Source of the DNA: Gemmatimonadota bacterium
GTDB taxonomy: Bacteria; Gemmatimonadota; Gemmatimonadetes; Longimicrobiales; Gaopeijiaceae
DNA length: 38,051 nt
Assembly: GCA_016209885.1 (NCBI GenBank)
Contig: JACQVF010000053.1
Location: forward strand, 1 to 38,051
Direction: 5' to 3'
Shown here one piece after another: positions 14,937 to 23,572 of this stretch (the first letter of the stretch is position 1; each line of letters starts with the position of its first letter). A program made the position numbers and the translations under genes. The notes under the pieces are model-generated. The model made no database searches, was not told the origin of the DNA, and saw nothing but the letters and a program-made list of their open reading frames with translations.

Positions 14937-17114
14937 ATGAGCGTCATGCCGCGCACGCGCTTCCCGGCGTTGCTCGCCGTCCTCGCGGCGGGCCTCGCCC
15001 ACCACGCCGGGGGCGTCGCCCCGCGCGCGCTCGAGGCGGCGGCCGCGCCCGTGGCCCCGGAGCTGCGGCCGCAGGAGGGTAGGCGGCAGGAGCAGCGCAA
15101 GAAGGCGGAGCCGCCCGCGGCGCTTGCGCCGAAGCCGGTGTCGTTTCCGGCGTACCACGAGCGCAAGCTCGCCAGCGGCGCGCAGGTCATCGTCGTGGAG
15201 AACCACGAGCAGCCCGTGGTCCGCATCGATCTGCGGATCCGGGGCGGCAGCGCCGTGGACCCGCGGGACGTGGTAGGCACCTCCGACCTCACCGCCGAAC
15301 TGCTCAACAAGGGGACGAAGACGCGGACGGCCCGCCAGCTCGCCGAGGCCATCGACTTCGTGGGCGGCTCCCTGGGCGCCGGTGCCGGCACGGACTGGAT
15401 GAGCGTGAGCGCCACGGCGCTCACGGAGTTCCTGGATACGGCACTGGTGCTGCTCTCCGACATCGTGCTGAACCCGACGTTCCCGGACGAGGAACTCGAG
15501 ATCGCACGCCAGCGAATGCTCAGCGCGCTGCAGCTCGAGCTCAGCCAGCCTGAGGCTCTGGCGGAGCGGCGGTTCCTGACGGAGGTCTACGGCACTCACC
15601 CGTATGGCAAGCTGCCGACTCCGGAATCGCTGAAGGCGATCAAGCGGGCCGACGTCGGGGAGTTCCACCGCGCGATTTTTCGGCCGGGCAACGCCCTTTT
15701 CGTCGTGGCGGGCGACGTGAGCCCGGACGATGTCGTGATGCGCCTCGACCGGCACTTCAGCGGGTGGGCGTCCGGGTCCGCGCGGCCACCCACGTACTTC
15801 GCGCCTCCGGCACGAGAGCGCCGTGAGGTCGTGCTCATCCACAAGCCGGGCTCGGTGCAGGCGGTGATCCGGGTGGGGCACCTGATCCCGCCGGCCACCT
15901 ACGCCGCCTGGCCGACCCTGGACGTGCTGCGCCAGATCCTGGGCGGCTCGTCTACCGGCTGGCTCTTCAAGGTGCTGCGGGAAGAGAAGGGGTTTACCTA
16001 CGGCGCCTATGCGACCACGGCGGCTCGCGTGGATCGCGGCTACTTCCAGGCGTGGGCCGAGGTCCGAAACGAGGTGACGGACAGCGCCATGACCGAGCTG
16101 TTCCGCCTGCTGCGGCGCATTCGGGAGGAGCCGGTGCCGGCGGCGGACCTGAAGCTGGCCAAAGACTTCATGACGGGCTCGTTCCCGATTACCGTCGAGA
16201 CGCCACAGCAGGTGGCGGGCCAGGTGGCGACGACGCGGCTCCTGGGCCGCCCCGCCGACTACCTCCAGAGCTACCGCGACCGCGTCGTGGCGGTGAGCGC
16301 CGAGGACGTACAGCGGGTGGCGCGCGAGCTCGTCGATGCCGACCGGGCGATCGTGGTGGTCGTGGGCGACGCGACTCAGATCCGGCAGAAGCTCGGGGCC
16401 TTCGGGCCGATCCGCATGTTCGACGTCGAGGGTAAGCCCGTCGCGCTCGCGGACATCGAGGTGCGCGCCGCGGAGATCGCGTTCGATGCCTCCGGGCTGC
16501 GGCCACGCATACTGGTCTACAGCCTGGTCGTGCAGGGGAACCCCATGGGCGAGATCACCGCGACCGTGAGCCGCGAGCGCCTCGAGGGGCGGGACGTGGT
16601 GAGGATGGCGTCGACCGGCGGCGGAATGGGCCTCACCATGAAGAGCCAGGTCGCATTCGATGCCCGCACGTTCACGCCCATCTTCTCGCAGATGGAGCAG
16701 CGGGCGGGCCCGATGCGGATGGCGACCGAGCTGCGCTACGAGGGCGGGAGGATCACCGGCAGCGTGACGGAGCCCCAGGGCCAGACGAAGACGGTGGACG
16801 CCTCGGTGGTCGCGGGCACGATCCTACCCGGCATGGATGACGCCGTCGTTGAGCTCGCGGATTTCGTGAAAACGAAGGAGCTCAAGCTCCCGGCGTTCAA
16901 TCCGCGGTCGGGCACGGCGTACACGCTCACGATCAAGGTGACGGGTGAGTCGAGGATCAAGGTGTCCGCCGGCGAGTTCGAGGTCTACGAGCTGGAGGTG
17001 AGCGGCGCGGAGGGGCGGCAGCGGATCTACGCCCGCAAGGAGGCGCCGCACGTCATGGTGAAGCAGGAGTCGTACGGACAGCCGGTCGTCATCGAGCTGA
17101 AGGAGATCCGGTAG
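14937..17114 (+). CDS. M16-like non-catalytic subunit with extra C-terminal domain
   Basis: 725 residues with an N-terminal hydrophobic signal region (LLAVLAAGLAHHAGGVA). Residues about 75-480 have the M16 fold and its conserved blocks (VRIDLRIRGGSAVDP, FRPGNALFVVAGDV, LRQILGGSSTGWLFKVLREEKGFTY). The position where HxxEH should be reads GTSDLTAELLNKG, so no zinc can be bound. Such subunits pair with a catalytic partner, here the gene 10 nt upstream. After about residue 480 comes an additional beta-rich region of roughly 240 residues, with segments such as GRDVVRMASTGGGMG, FDARTFTPIFSQME and IKVSAGEFEVYELEVSG, which resembles DUF3108-type outer-membrane-related domains. GGGGG lies ahead of the ATG at 14937; the in-frame GTG/ATG-type codons upstream overlap the previous gene. 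Confidence 0.9.
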   Translation: MSVMPRTRFPALLAVLAAGLAHHAGGVAPRALEAAAAPVAPELRPQEGRRQEQRKKAEPPAALAPKPVSFPAYHERKLASGAQVIVVENHEQPVVRIDLRIRGGSAVDPRDVVGTSDLTAELLNKGTKTRTARQLAEAIDFVGGSLGAGAGTDWMSVSATALTEFLDTALVLLSDIVLNPTFPDEELEIARQRMLSALQLELSQPEALAERRFLTEVYGTHPYGKLPTPESLKAIKRADVGEFHRAIFRPGNALFVVAGDVSPDDVVMRLDRHFSGWASGSARPPTYFAPPARERREVVLIHKPGSVQAVIRVGHLIPPATYAAWPTLDVLRQILGGSSTGWLFKVLREEKGFTYGAYATTAARVDRGYFQAWAEVRNEVTDSAMTELFRLLRRIREEPVPAADLKLAKDFMTGSFPITVETPQQVAGQVATTRLLGRPADYLQSYRDRVVAVSAEDVQRVARELVDADRAIVVVVGDATQIRQKLGAFGPIRMFDVEGKPVALADIEVRAAEIAFDASGLRPRILVYSLVVQGNPMGEITATVSRERLEGRDVVRMASTGGGMGLTMKSQVAFDARTFTPIFSQMEQRAGPMRMATELRYEGGRITGSVTEPQGQTKTVDASVVAGTILPGMDDAVVELADFVKTKELKLPAFNPRSGTAYTLTIKVTGESRIKVSAGEFEVYELEVSGAEGRQRIYARKEAPHVMVKQESYGQPVVIELKEIR

Positions 17115-17248
17115 CGGTGGACGCGGCGCGAGCGCTGGGAGAAATGGGGAGATCGAGCATGGCGGCGGTGAGGACGGCGAAGACGAGATCTCGGGGACGG
17201 TCGGCGGCTTCTCGCGCCGGTTCTGGAGCTCCAGCGAGCAGGCGCCGG

Positions 17249-17265
17249 TTCGGCATTGCGCCGAA
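17249..17265. repeat. Short hairpin upstream of the TonB receptor
   Basis: TTCGGC (17249-17254) and GCCGAA (17260-17265) form a perfect 6-bp stem with a 5-nt loop in the region between the M16 pair and the receptor. It may modulate read-through or translation. Confidence 0.3.
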
Positions 17266-17305
17266 TGAGGGTCTGACGTACGGCGATTGCGTCCACGGGA
17301 GGTTG

Positions 17306-19375
17306 GTGAATACAGGACGCTGGACGCGCCTTGGCCTCGCGGCCCTGGCTTTCTTCGCCTTGCTCGCCGGCCCCGGTGGCGTGGCGGCCCAGGCCCCCCG
17401 CGACACCGCGAGCAAAGCGCCGGCGGCGCCCGACTCCGTGGCCTACGAGCTGGAGGGACTCATCGTCGAAGCGAGCCGGCCCGTGGCGGCCATGGCCGGT
17501 GCCAGCGCGGTGGAGCTCCGGCTGGACTCCCTGAACGCACTGCCATCGGCGACGATGGGCGAGGTACTGCGGCGGATGCCGTTCGTGCGCATCCGGCGCA
17601 ACTCCCGGGGCGAGGACCAGCCGTCGCTGCGGGGCGTGGAGGAGCGGCAGCTCGCTGTGCTCGTGGACGGGATCCCGATCACGCTGGGTTGGGACAGTCG
17701 CACGGACCTGTCGCTCATCCCGCTCACGGCCGCTCGGGAGGTGACCGTGGTCCGGGGCCTCTCCTCGGTGCTGGCGGGGCCGAACGCGCTGGGTGGCGTG
17801 ATCATGGTGGGGATCACGGGCGGTCCGTTCCCCGAGCGGCTGACGCGTCCCTTCCGCCTCCAGACGGGGGTCGAGCACACGGGTGCCGTGTCGTTGGCGG
17901 GTGAGGCGGACGGCCTCTGGCGTTCCGGGGATGGCGGTCTGCTGGTCCGCGCGGGTGCGGGGTATCGGGACATCCCCGGCCTCGCGCGGCCCGGGGACGT
18001 GTCCCAGCCGGCGGGCGGTGAGCGGCTCCTGAACACGGACCTCAGTCACCAGAACGGCTTTCTCGCGGCCCGCTACCGTGCCCGGAGCGGGCGCTGGGCC
18101 TCCCTCTCGTCGCTGGCGTTCCGTGCGGAGAAAGGGGTGCTGCCCGAGCTGCACGTCCAGCAGCCGCGTTTCTGGCGGATTCCGTCGGTCTGGCGCTCCG
18201 TCACCGCACTCTCGGCCGGGACCGGGTGGCAGCGGACGCCATGGGGGCGCGGCGACCTCGAGGCCATGGTGGGGATCGACCTCGGGCACCAGCAAACCGA
18301 CGCCTACGAGTCCTTCGACTTCCAGAAGACCCTGGCGACCGAGAGGGCCGACAGCCGTACGCTCACCGTGCGGCTCCTGGGCGAGCATTCCCTGGGTCCG
18401 GGGATCCTTCGCACTGCGCTCACCCTCGCCGACACGCGCAACGACCAGCGCGAGCCCGACAATCCGGGGGTCTTCGAGCAGCGGCTCTGGAGCATGGGCG
18501 TGGAGGCAGAGCGACCGCTGGCTCGGGGCGGCGCGGCGGGCTCGTGGTTCGCCGATCCGGTCCTCAACATCGGGCTGAGCGCGGATGGCGCCGCGACTCC
18601 GCAGAGCGGGGGGAGGCCTCGCCGCGACGCGATCCACGCGTGGGGTGCGCGCGTCGCCGGCAGCGCACTCGTGGCCCGCGGCGCGGCCCGGCTCCACGGA
18701 GGCGTGAGCCGCAAGGTCCGTTTTCCGGCGCTGCGGGAGCTGTATTCCGGGGCGCTCGGCCGGTTCGAGCCGAACCCGGAGCTGGGGCCCGAAGTGCTGA
18801 AGGTCGGCGAGCTGGGCATCACGGGCTCCTTCGGCCCCGTCGAGGCACAGCTTACGCTGTTCCAGCAGCGCCTCGAGGGCGCGATCGTGCGGACCAGCAC
18901 GGCGGCAGGGAAGTTCCGGCGCGAGAACCGGGACGAGATGCGCAGCACGGGGGTGGAGCTGCTGGCGAACTGGCACGTCGGCGCGCTGTCCCTTGGCACC
19001 GATCTGACCCTCCAGGACGTCCAGGTCCTGGATCCGACGGCGCGCGCGGGCGAGCGGCGCGCCGAGTACCAGCCGGAGATCGCGAGCGGGCTCCGGCTCT
19101 ATGCCCCGCTTCCGCTCGATCTCCGCGGCTGGGCATCCGTCTTCCACGTGGGCCGCCAGCACTGCGTGCACCCGGACCTCAACCGCATGGTGACCGTCGA
19201 CCCGAGCGTGTCCCTGGACGTGGGCACCGTGCGCCGGATCGAGCCCCGGGTACCGGGTATTCCGCCGCTGCGAGTCGGCGTCACCGTGGCGAACCTCACC
19301 GACGCGGTGGTCTATGAGCAGTGCGGGCTGCCACGGGAGGGGCGGACCCTGAGGGTGCAGGTCGAGGTGTTCTGA
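17306..19375 (+). CDS. TonB-dependent outer-membrane receptor
   Basis: 689 residues from the GTG at 17306. A signal peptide (LGLAALAFFALLAGPGGVAAQ) is followed by a TonB-box-like segment ELEGLIVEASR, a plug domain (LPSATMGEVLRRMPFVRIRR, LAVLVDGIPITLG, VTVVRGLSSVLAGPNALGG) and a long beta-barrel with alternating polar and hydrophobic strands. The C-terminus ends VQVEVF with the terminal Phe expected of outer-membrane barrels. It would take up a siderophore, peptide, vitamin or protein-bound ligand using TonB energy. It follows the M16 pair on the same strand with 191 nt between. Start choice is uncertain: GGGAGG is only 3 nt from this GTG, and an ATG at 17159 has GGGGAG 7 nt upstream but would add 49 Arg-rich residues before the signal. 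Confidence 0.9.
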   Translation: MNTGRWTRLGLAALAFFALLAGPGGVAAQAPRDTASKAPAAPDSVAYELEGLIVEASRPVAAMAGASAVELRLDSLNALPSATMGEVLRRMPFVRIRRNSRGEDQPSLRGVEERQLAVLVDGIPITLGWDSRTDLSLIPLTAAREVTVVRGLSSVLAGPNALGGVIMVGITGGPFPERLTRPFRLQTGVEHTGAVSLAGEADGLWRSGDGGLLVRAGAGYRDIPGLARPGDVSQPAGGERLLNTDLSHQNGFLAARYRARSGRWASLSSLAFRAEKGVLPELHVQQPRFWRIPSVWRSVTALSAGTGWQRTPWGRGDLEAMVGIDLGHQQTDAYESFDFQKTLATERADSRTLTVRLLGEHSLGPGILRTALTLADTRNDQREPDNPGVFEQRLWSMGVEAERPLARGGAAGSWFADPVLNIGLSADGAATPQSGGRPRRDAIHAWGARVAGSALVARGAARLHGGVSRKVRFPALRELYSGALGRFEPNPELGPEVLKVGELGITGSFGPVEAQLTLFQQRLEGAIVRTSTAAGKFRRENRDEMRSTGVELLANWHVGALSLGTDLTLQDVQVLDPTARAGERRAEYQPEIASGLRLYAPLPLDLRGWASVFHVGRQHCVHPDLNRMVTVDPSVSLDVGTVRRIEPRVPGIPPLRVGVTVANLTDAVVYEQCGLPREGRTLRVQVEVF

Positions 19376-19500
19376 GGGACCGATCCACGGATCCCGAAGG
19401 AGATCTGTAGATCACCAGATCGCCGGGGAGGGGAACAGCGAATGCTCTTACCCGGCGCGCTGGCCGCCCGTCGAGCTCGTGCCCGGCTGGAGTAGAGGCC

Positions 19501-20199
19501 ATGGCCAGAGACGTTGTATGTCTCGTCGTTGACGACGAGCCTCACATCCGGCGCGCCGTCCGGAATACGCTCTCCCGGGAGTTCGACCGCGTCCTCGAAG
19601 CGGCGACGGGCGAGGAGGCGCTGGATCTCGCTGCGGCTTCGCGGCCGGCGCTGGTCGTGCTGGACCTGGGGTTGCCAGACCGCCCGGGACTCGCCGTGTG
19701 CCGTGAGATCCGCACTTGGTCGTCGGCTCCCATCATCGTGCTCTCCGTCCGGCACTCGGAAAGCGAGAAGGTCGCGCTCCTGGACGCTGGCGCCGACGAT
19801 TATGTGACCAAGCCCTTCAGCCCGGCGGAGCTCCAGGCGCGGGTGAAGGCGCAGTTGCGGCGTGCGCGGCTCTCCGAGACCCCCGGGGGCGAGGGGCCGA
19901 TCGAGGTGCGGGGGCTGACCATCGACCTGGCCAGCCGCATTGTCCGGCGCGGGGACCGGGAGATCCACCTTACGCCGACCGAGTGGGAGTTGCTCCGAGC
20001 CCTGGTCCGGCACGCGGGCCGTACGCTGACGCACACACAGCTCTTCGACGCCGCCTGGCCGCGGTCCTGCGGCGACCCGCAGCAATACCTGCGTGTCTAC
20101 GTGGCGCACCTTCGTCGCAAGATCGAGGCGGATCCTGTCCGGCCGCAGTTGATCATCACCGAGCCCGGCGTTGGCTACCGCTTCGCGGCCGTGGACTGA
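19501..20199 (+). CDS. kdpE: KdpE-like response regulator (OmpR family)
   Basis: 232 residues. The receiver domain has D11/D12, phospho-acceptor D55 (VVLDLGLPD) and K104 (DYVTKPF). Linker and winged-helix DNA-binding domain follow (about 130-228), with the KdpE-typical blocks APIIVLSVRHSESEKV, LTPTEWELLRALVRHAGR, QYLRVYVAHLRRKIEADP and IITEPGVGYRF. In other bacteria KdpE controls K+ uptake genes under K+ limitation or osmotic stress. Here the next genes are a shortened KdpD-like kinase and two K+ transporters, which supports the same role with different targets. The ATG has GGAG 8 nt upstream. The gene lies 125 nt after the TonB receptor. Confidence 0.92.
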   Translation: MARDVVCLVVDDEPHIRRAVRNTLSREFDRVLEAATGEEALDLAAASRPALVVLDLGLPDRPGLAVCREIRTWSSAPIIVLSVRHSESEKVALLDAGADDYVTKPFSPAELQARVKAQLRRARLSETPGGEGPIEVRGLTIDLASRIVRRGDREIHLTPTEWELLRALVRHAGRTLTHTQLFDAAWPRSCGDPQQYLRVYVAHLRRKIEADPVRPQLIITEPGVGYRFAAVD

Positions 20200-21766
20200 T
20201 CCCCGACATCGGCCGGTCTGGCGGTCGTTCGTCTCCCATGGGCTCTGGATCGGGGTGGCCGCCGCGTGCACGGCGGTGCTCTGGCTGTTCCGGCACCGGC
20301 TCGACAAAGCGCACATGGCGCTTGCCTACCTCCTCGTCGTGCTGGGCGCCAGCGCGCGAGCGGGGCGCAACGTCGGTCTGGCGCTGGCGCTGCTCTGCTT
20401 CTTGGCGTTCAACTTCTTCCTGCTCCCGCCGTTCTACACCTTCGCCATCGAGAACCCGCTCGACTGGCTCGTGTTGGGGGTATTCCTCGTCACGGGGGCG
20501 GTGGCCGCCGAGCTCCTCGCCCGAGTCCAGCGCGAGAAGCAGGTGGCCGAGCAGCGTGCCGCCGAGATCGACCGGCTCTCGCTCCTCGCGGCCGAGAGCT
20601 TGAAGGCTGCGCGGGCGGAAGGCGCCGTCGAGGCGATCGCACGCACGATCCAGTCGGAACTGGGGGTTGACACCTGCGAGATCTTCCTCCGCGATGACGG
20701 CGAGGGCTTCCGGCGGCTCGGGCGCGCAGGGTCGGAGCCCCGCACGGCCGTTGAAGCCGCATCCGGGACGCAGCCCTTCGAGCACGCGCTGCGGGAGGGT
20801 GTTATCGCCTTTCAGCGAGGGGAGGGCACGACGCACGTCCCGCTGCGCGGGCAGGAGGGGCTCGAGGCGGCGCTGCGTAGCGAGGCCGGCGCCACGACCG
20901 CCGTCGTCCCTCTCTACGTACGTGACCGCGGCGTCGGCGTCCTGCGCCTGGCGGACCCCCGCGGACTCAGCCTGGATCCCCGGGGCGCCCGCTTTGCCAG
21001 CGCCCTTGCCTACTACGCCGCGCTGGCAGTGGAGCGCACGCGGCTTTCCGCCGAGGCCGAGCGCGCGGAGGCGCTCCGGGAAGCCGATCGGCTCAAGGAC
21101 GCACTCCTCGCGACGGTTTCGCACGACCTGCGCACTCCGCTCACCACCATCAAGGCGCTGGCCGCGGAGATCCGCGCCGACGGCGACGAACGTGCGGCCA
21201 TCGTGGAAGAGGAGGCCGATCGCCTGAACCGGCTCGTGGCCGATCTGCTCGACCTCTCCAGGCTCCGCGCCGGGGGCTTCCCGCTCCAGCCGGAGATCGC
21301 GGTCGCCGACGACCTGCTCGGTGCTGCGCTGCAGCACCTCGCCGGTCACCCGGGCGCGGCCCGGATCCGGGCTTCGCTCCCCGAAGGCGAGATCCTGGTC
21401 GGCCGTTTCGATTTCGTGCACTCGCTGCGCGCGCTGACCAATCTGCTCGAGAACGCGCTGAAGTACTCGCCCCCCGACAGTGTGGTCGAGGTGGAGGCGC
21501 GCCGCGAGAACGACTGGCTCGCCTTCGTCGTGGCCGATCGCGGGCCGGGCGTCGCTGACGAGGACGCCGCCCGGATCTTCGAGCCGTTCTACCGCACGCG
21601 AGCCGCCAAGCCGGACCGCGACGGCGCCGGTCTCGGCCTCGCCATCGCACGCAGCCTCGCCGAGGCGCAGGGCGGCCGCATCGCGTACGCGCCCCGGCCC
21701 GGGGGCGGGAGCATCTTCACCCTCGAACTGCCGGCCACGGACATCGGGAGCAATATGTCCGCATAA
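20171..21766 (+). CDS. kdpD: KdpD-like sensor histidine kinase lacking the KdpD/USP input domain
   Basis: 531 residues. It starts directly with the KdpD-type four-helix membrane unit (DUF4118, residues about 22-115; LAYLLVVLGASARAGRNVGL and FLAFNFFLLPPFYTF are diagnostic), then a GAF domain (about 140-290), HisKA with H318 (TVSHDLRTPL) and the ATPase domain (NLLENALKYSP, DRGPGVADED, GAGLGLAIA). Full-length KdpD has about 370 more N-terminal residues (KdpD and USP domains that bind ATP and c-di-AMP); these are absent. The only good in-frame start is the TTG at 20171, inside kdpE and overlapping it by 29 nt, so translation is coupled. Kinase motifs are intact. Stimulus must enter through the membrane helices or GAF domain. 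Confidence 0.9.
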   Translation: MATASRPWTDPRHRPVWRSFVSHGLWIGVAAACTAVLWLFRHRLDKAHMALAYLLVVLGASARAGRNVGLALALLCFLAFNFFLLPPFYTFAIENPLDWLVLGVFLVTGAVAAELLARVQREKQVAEQRAAEIDRLSLLAAESLKAARAEGAVEAIARTIQSELGVDTCEIFLRDDGEGFRRLGRAGSEPRTAVEAASGTQPFEHALREGVIAFQRGEGTTHVPLRGQEGLEAALRSEAGATTAVVPLYVRDRGVGVLRLADPRGLSLDPRGARFASALAYYAALAVERTRLSAEAERAEALREADRLKDALLATVSHDLRTPLTTIKALAAEIRADGDERAAIVEEEADRLNRLVADLLDLSRLRAGGFPLQPEIAVADDLLGAALQHLAGHPGAARIRASLPEGEILVGRFDFVHSLRALTNLLENALKYSPPDSVVEVEARRENDWLAFVVADRGPGVADEDAARIFEPFYRTRAAKPDRDGAGLGLAIARSLAEAQGGRIAYAPRPGGGSIFTLELPATDIGSNMSA

Positions 21767-21818
21767 GCGGTCTTTAATGAGATCTTTGCGGCGGCGGCCG
21801 TTCCTTTTGTGCAATCGT

Positions 21819-21856
21819 AACGCCGTGTCCCCCAACTTTCGGGCGGTCACGGCGTT
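21819..21856 (+). terminator. Strong stem-loop between kdpD and ktrB (terminator or leader element)
   Basis: AACGCCGTG (21819-21827) and CACGGCGTT (21848-21856) form a perfect 9-bp stem. The 20-nt loop can add a CCC/GGG helix. It sits 53 nt after the kdpD stop and 140 nt before ktrB. The following GTCGTTTCC is only weakly T-rich, so it may be a terminator, an attenuator in the ktrB leader, or a regulator site. Confidence 0.5.
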
Positions 21857-21996
21857 GTCGTTTCCTTCGGCGGCCGAACCAGCCGTCGGCTCGCGCTGTT
21901 CGGGGGACCACAGTGGAGGCCCGGCGGTTCGCGTCAACGCAACTACGCGGGCGGCAACCGCTTGAGTTTGATCGCTCAACCTGTGCAGTCACGTTC

Positions 21997-23397
21997 ATGA
22001 GCGCCCGCGCGATGCGCGCAGCCGTGGTCGCCAGTGGCCGACTGGTAACCATCACGGCGGACCTGCGAAACCTCGCTCGGCACATCACGCCCGCGCAATC
22101 GCTGCTGGTGGGCTTCACCTTCATTACCCTGGCGGGAACGATCCTCCTCGCCCTCCCCGTGGCGTCGGCTGGAGGATTCCCCACTCCCTTCATCGATGCC
22201 CTCTTCACGTCCACGTCAGCCGTGACCACGACCGGTCTGATCGTGGTCGACACCGGCAGCCATTACTCGCTCTTCGGTCAGATCGTCGTCCTCGCCCTCT
22301 TCCAGATCGGCGGCCTGGGCTATATGACGTTCGTCGCCATGCTCGTCTTCCTCGCCGGCTCGAGGCCATCGTTAGCCGCCGGCATGACTGTCGAGGAATC
22401 CATCGCCGGGGCCCACCTGGGAGAACTCAAGGATTTCGTGAAATCGGTGATCCTGTTCACGGCGGCATTCGAGGTGCTGGGTGCCGTGATCCTGAGCCTG
22501 TATTGGGCGTCCGCATTCCCGGCAGCGCAGGCTGTCTACCTGGGGCTATTCCATGCTGTGTCGGCGTTCTGCACCGCGGGGTTCGGCCTCTTTTCCGACA
22601 GCTTCATGTCCTATCGCGACAGTCTGGTCATCAACCTGACCATCGCCGGGGTGACGATCGCCGGTGGGATCGGGTTCTTCGTCCTTCGCGATCTCTGGAC
22701 TTACTTGGGGAAGATCTTCCATCGCATCCGGCCGCGGCCGCTGTCCACGCACACCAGATTGACGCTGGTTGTCTCGGCTGTGCTCATGATCGTGGGCTCG
22801 GCACTCGTGTTCGTTGCCGAACCGCGCCCTGCACCCGCGGGTCAGCGGGCCCTGGACGCCACTTTTCAAGCCCTCTCCGCCTCCACGACCACCGGATTCA
22901 ACAGCGTGGATATAGGGCGGATGAGTCCCACGAGCCTTTTTGGGCTCATCGTCCTGATGTTCATCGGGGCATCTCCCGGCGGTACGGGAGGAGGCATCAA
23001 GACCACGACGCTCGGTGTGGTTCTCATGTCGGTCGTCGCTCTGTGGAGGGGCCATGAGGATGCGGACGTGTTCGGAAGACGGCTGCCCCTGGACACCGTG
23101 TATCGAGCACTGGCGATCGGCCTCGTGGCCACCGTCCTGGTGACGATGGACACGTTGGTCCTCACCGCCACCGAACAGGCTCCCTTCCTTAGCATCCTCT
23201 TTGAGGTGGTGTCTGCGTTCGGGACGGTGGGCCTGTCCATGGGACTAACGCCGGATCTCAGCATCGTCGGGAAACTGATGATTTCACTCACGATGCTCCT
23301 CGGGCGCTTGGGACCGCTGGCCGTCGGCTTCGCGCTGGTCGCCAGGCCCAAGCGCGCCATCTTCAGATGCGCGCAGGGAAGGGTGTTCGTGGGATAG
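21997..23397 (+). CDS. ktrB: KtrB/TrkH-type potassium channel subunit
   Basis: 466 residues, the usual KtrB length. Four repeated membrane-pore-membrane units are visible with their selectivity-filter segments: TTTGL (STSAVTTTGLIVVDTGS), CTAGF (SAFCTAGFGLFSD), TTTGF (SASTTTGFNSVDIG) and GTVGL (SAFGTVGLSMGL). The N-terminal LTPAQ-like start (HITPAQSLLVGF) and FQIGGLGYMTF are typical of KtrB. It carries K+ (or Na+-coupled K+) across the inner membrane. Family members need a cytosolic KtrA/TrkA gating ring, and none is encoded nearby. No Shine-Dalgarno is seen before the ATG at 21997, and the frame is open upstream to 21913, so the start is uncertain; an ATG at 22012 is another option. Kup follows 175 nt downstream. 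Confidence 0.92.
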   Translation: MSARAMRAAVVASGRLVTITADLRNLARHITPAQSLLVGFTFITLAGTILLALPVASAGGFPTPFIDALFTSTSAVTTTGLIVVDTGSHYSLFGQIVVLALFQIGGLGYMTFVAMLVFLAGSRPSLAAGMTVEESIAGAHLGELKDFVKSVILFTAAFEVLGAVILSLYWASAFPAAQAVYLGLFHAVSAFCTAGFGLFSDSFMSYRDSLVINLTIAGVTIAGGIGFFVLRDLWTYLGKIFHRIRPRPLSTHTRLTLVVSAVLMIVGSALVFVAEPRPAPAGQRALDATFQALSASTTTGFNSVDIGRMSPTSLFGLIVLMFIGASPGGTGGGIKTTTLGVVLMSVVALWRGHEDADVFGRRLPLDTVYRALAIGLVATVLVTMDTLVLTATEQAPFLSILFEVVSAFGTVGLSMGLTPDLSIVGKLMISLTMLLGRLGPLAVGFALVARPKRAIFRCAQGRVFVG

Positions 23398-23572
23398 GGG
23401 GCTTGCGACTCAGGACCTGGCTCGCCGCTGCGGCCTCGAGGGCCGCCGTCATGTCTTAGCCTCCTCTCCACCGGTGCGGGATCACGCCGTTGAAGACGCG
23501 CCGGACCTGTCTAACACGGGACCGCGTCGCACATCGGGATTTGGAGCCGCGTGAGCGCGTTCGGGATGAGAC

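Noticed and set aside
21857..21996. c-di-AMP (ydaO-type) riboswitch before ktrB
   Set aside because: A CGGGGGACCAC stretch recalls part of the consensus, but the GGGGTGAATC and CCGACAGCTAACCTCG-like parts are absent.
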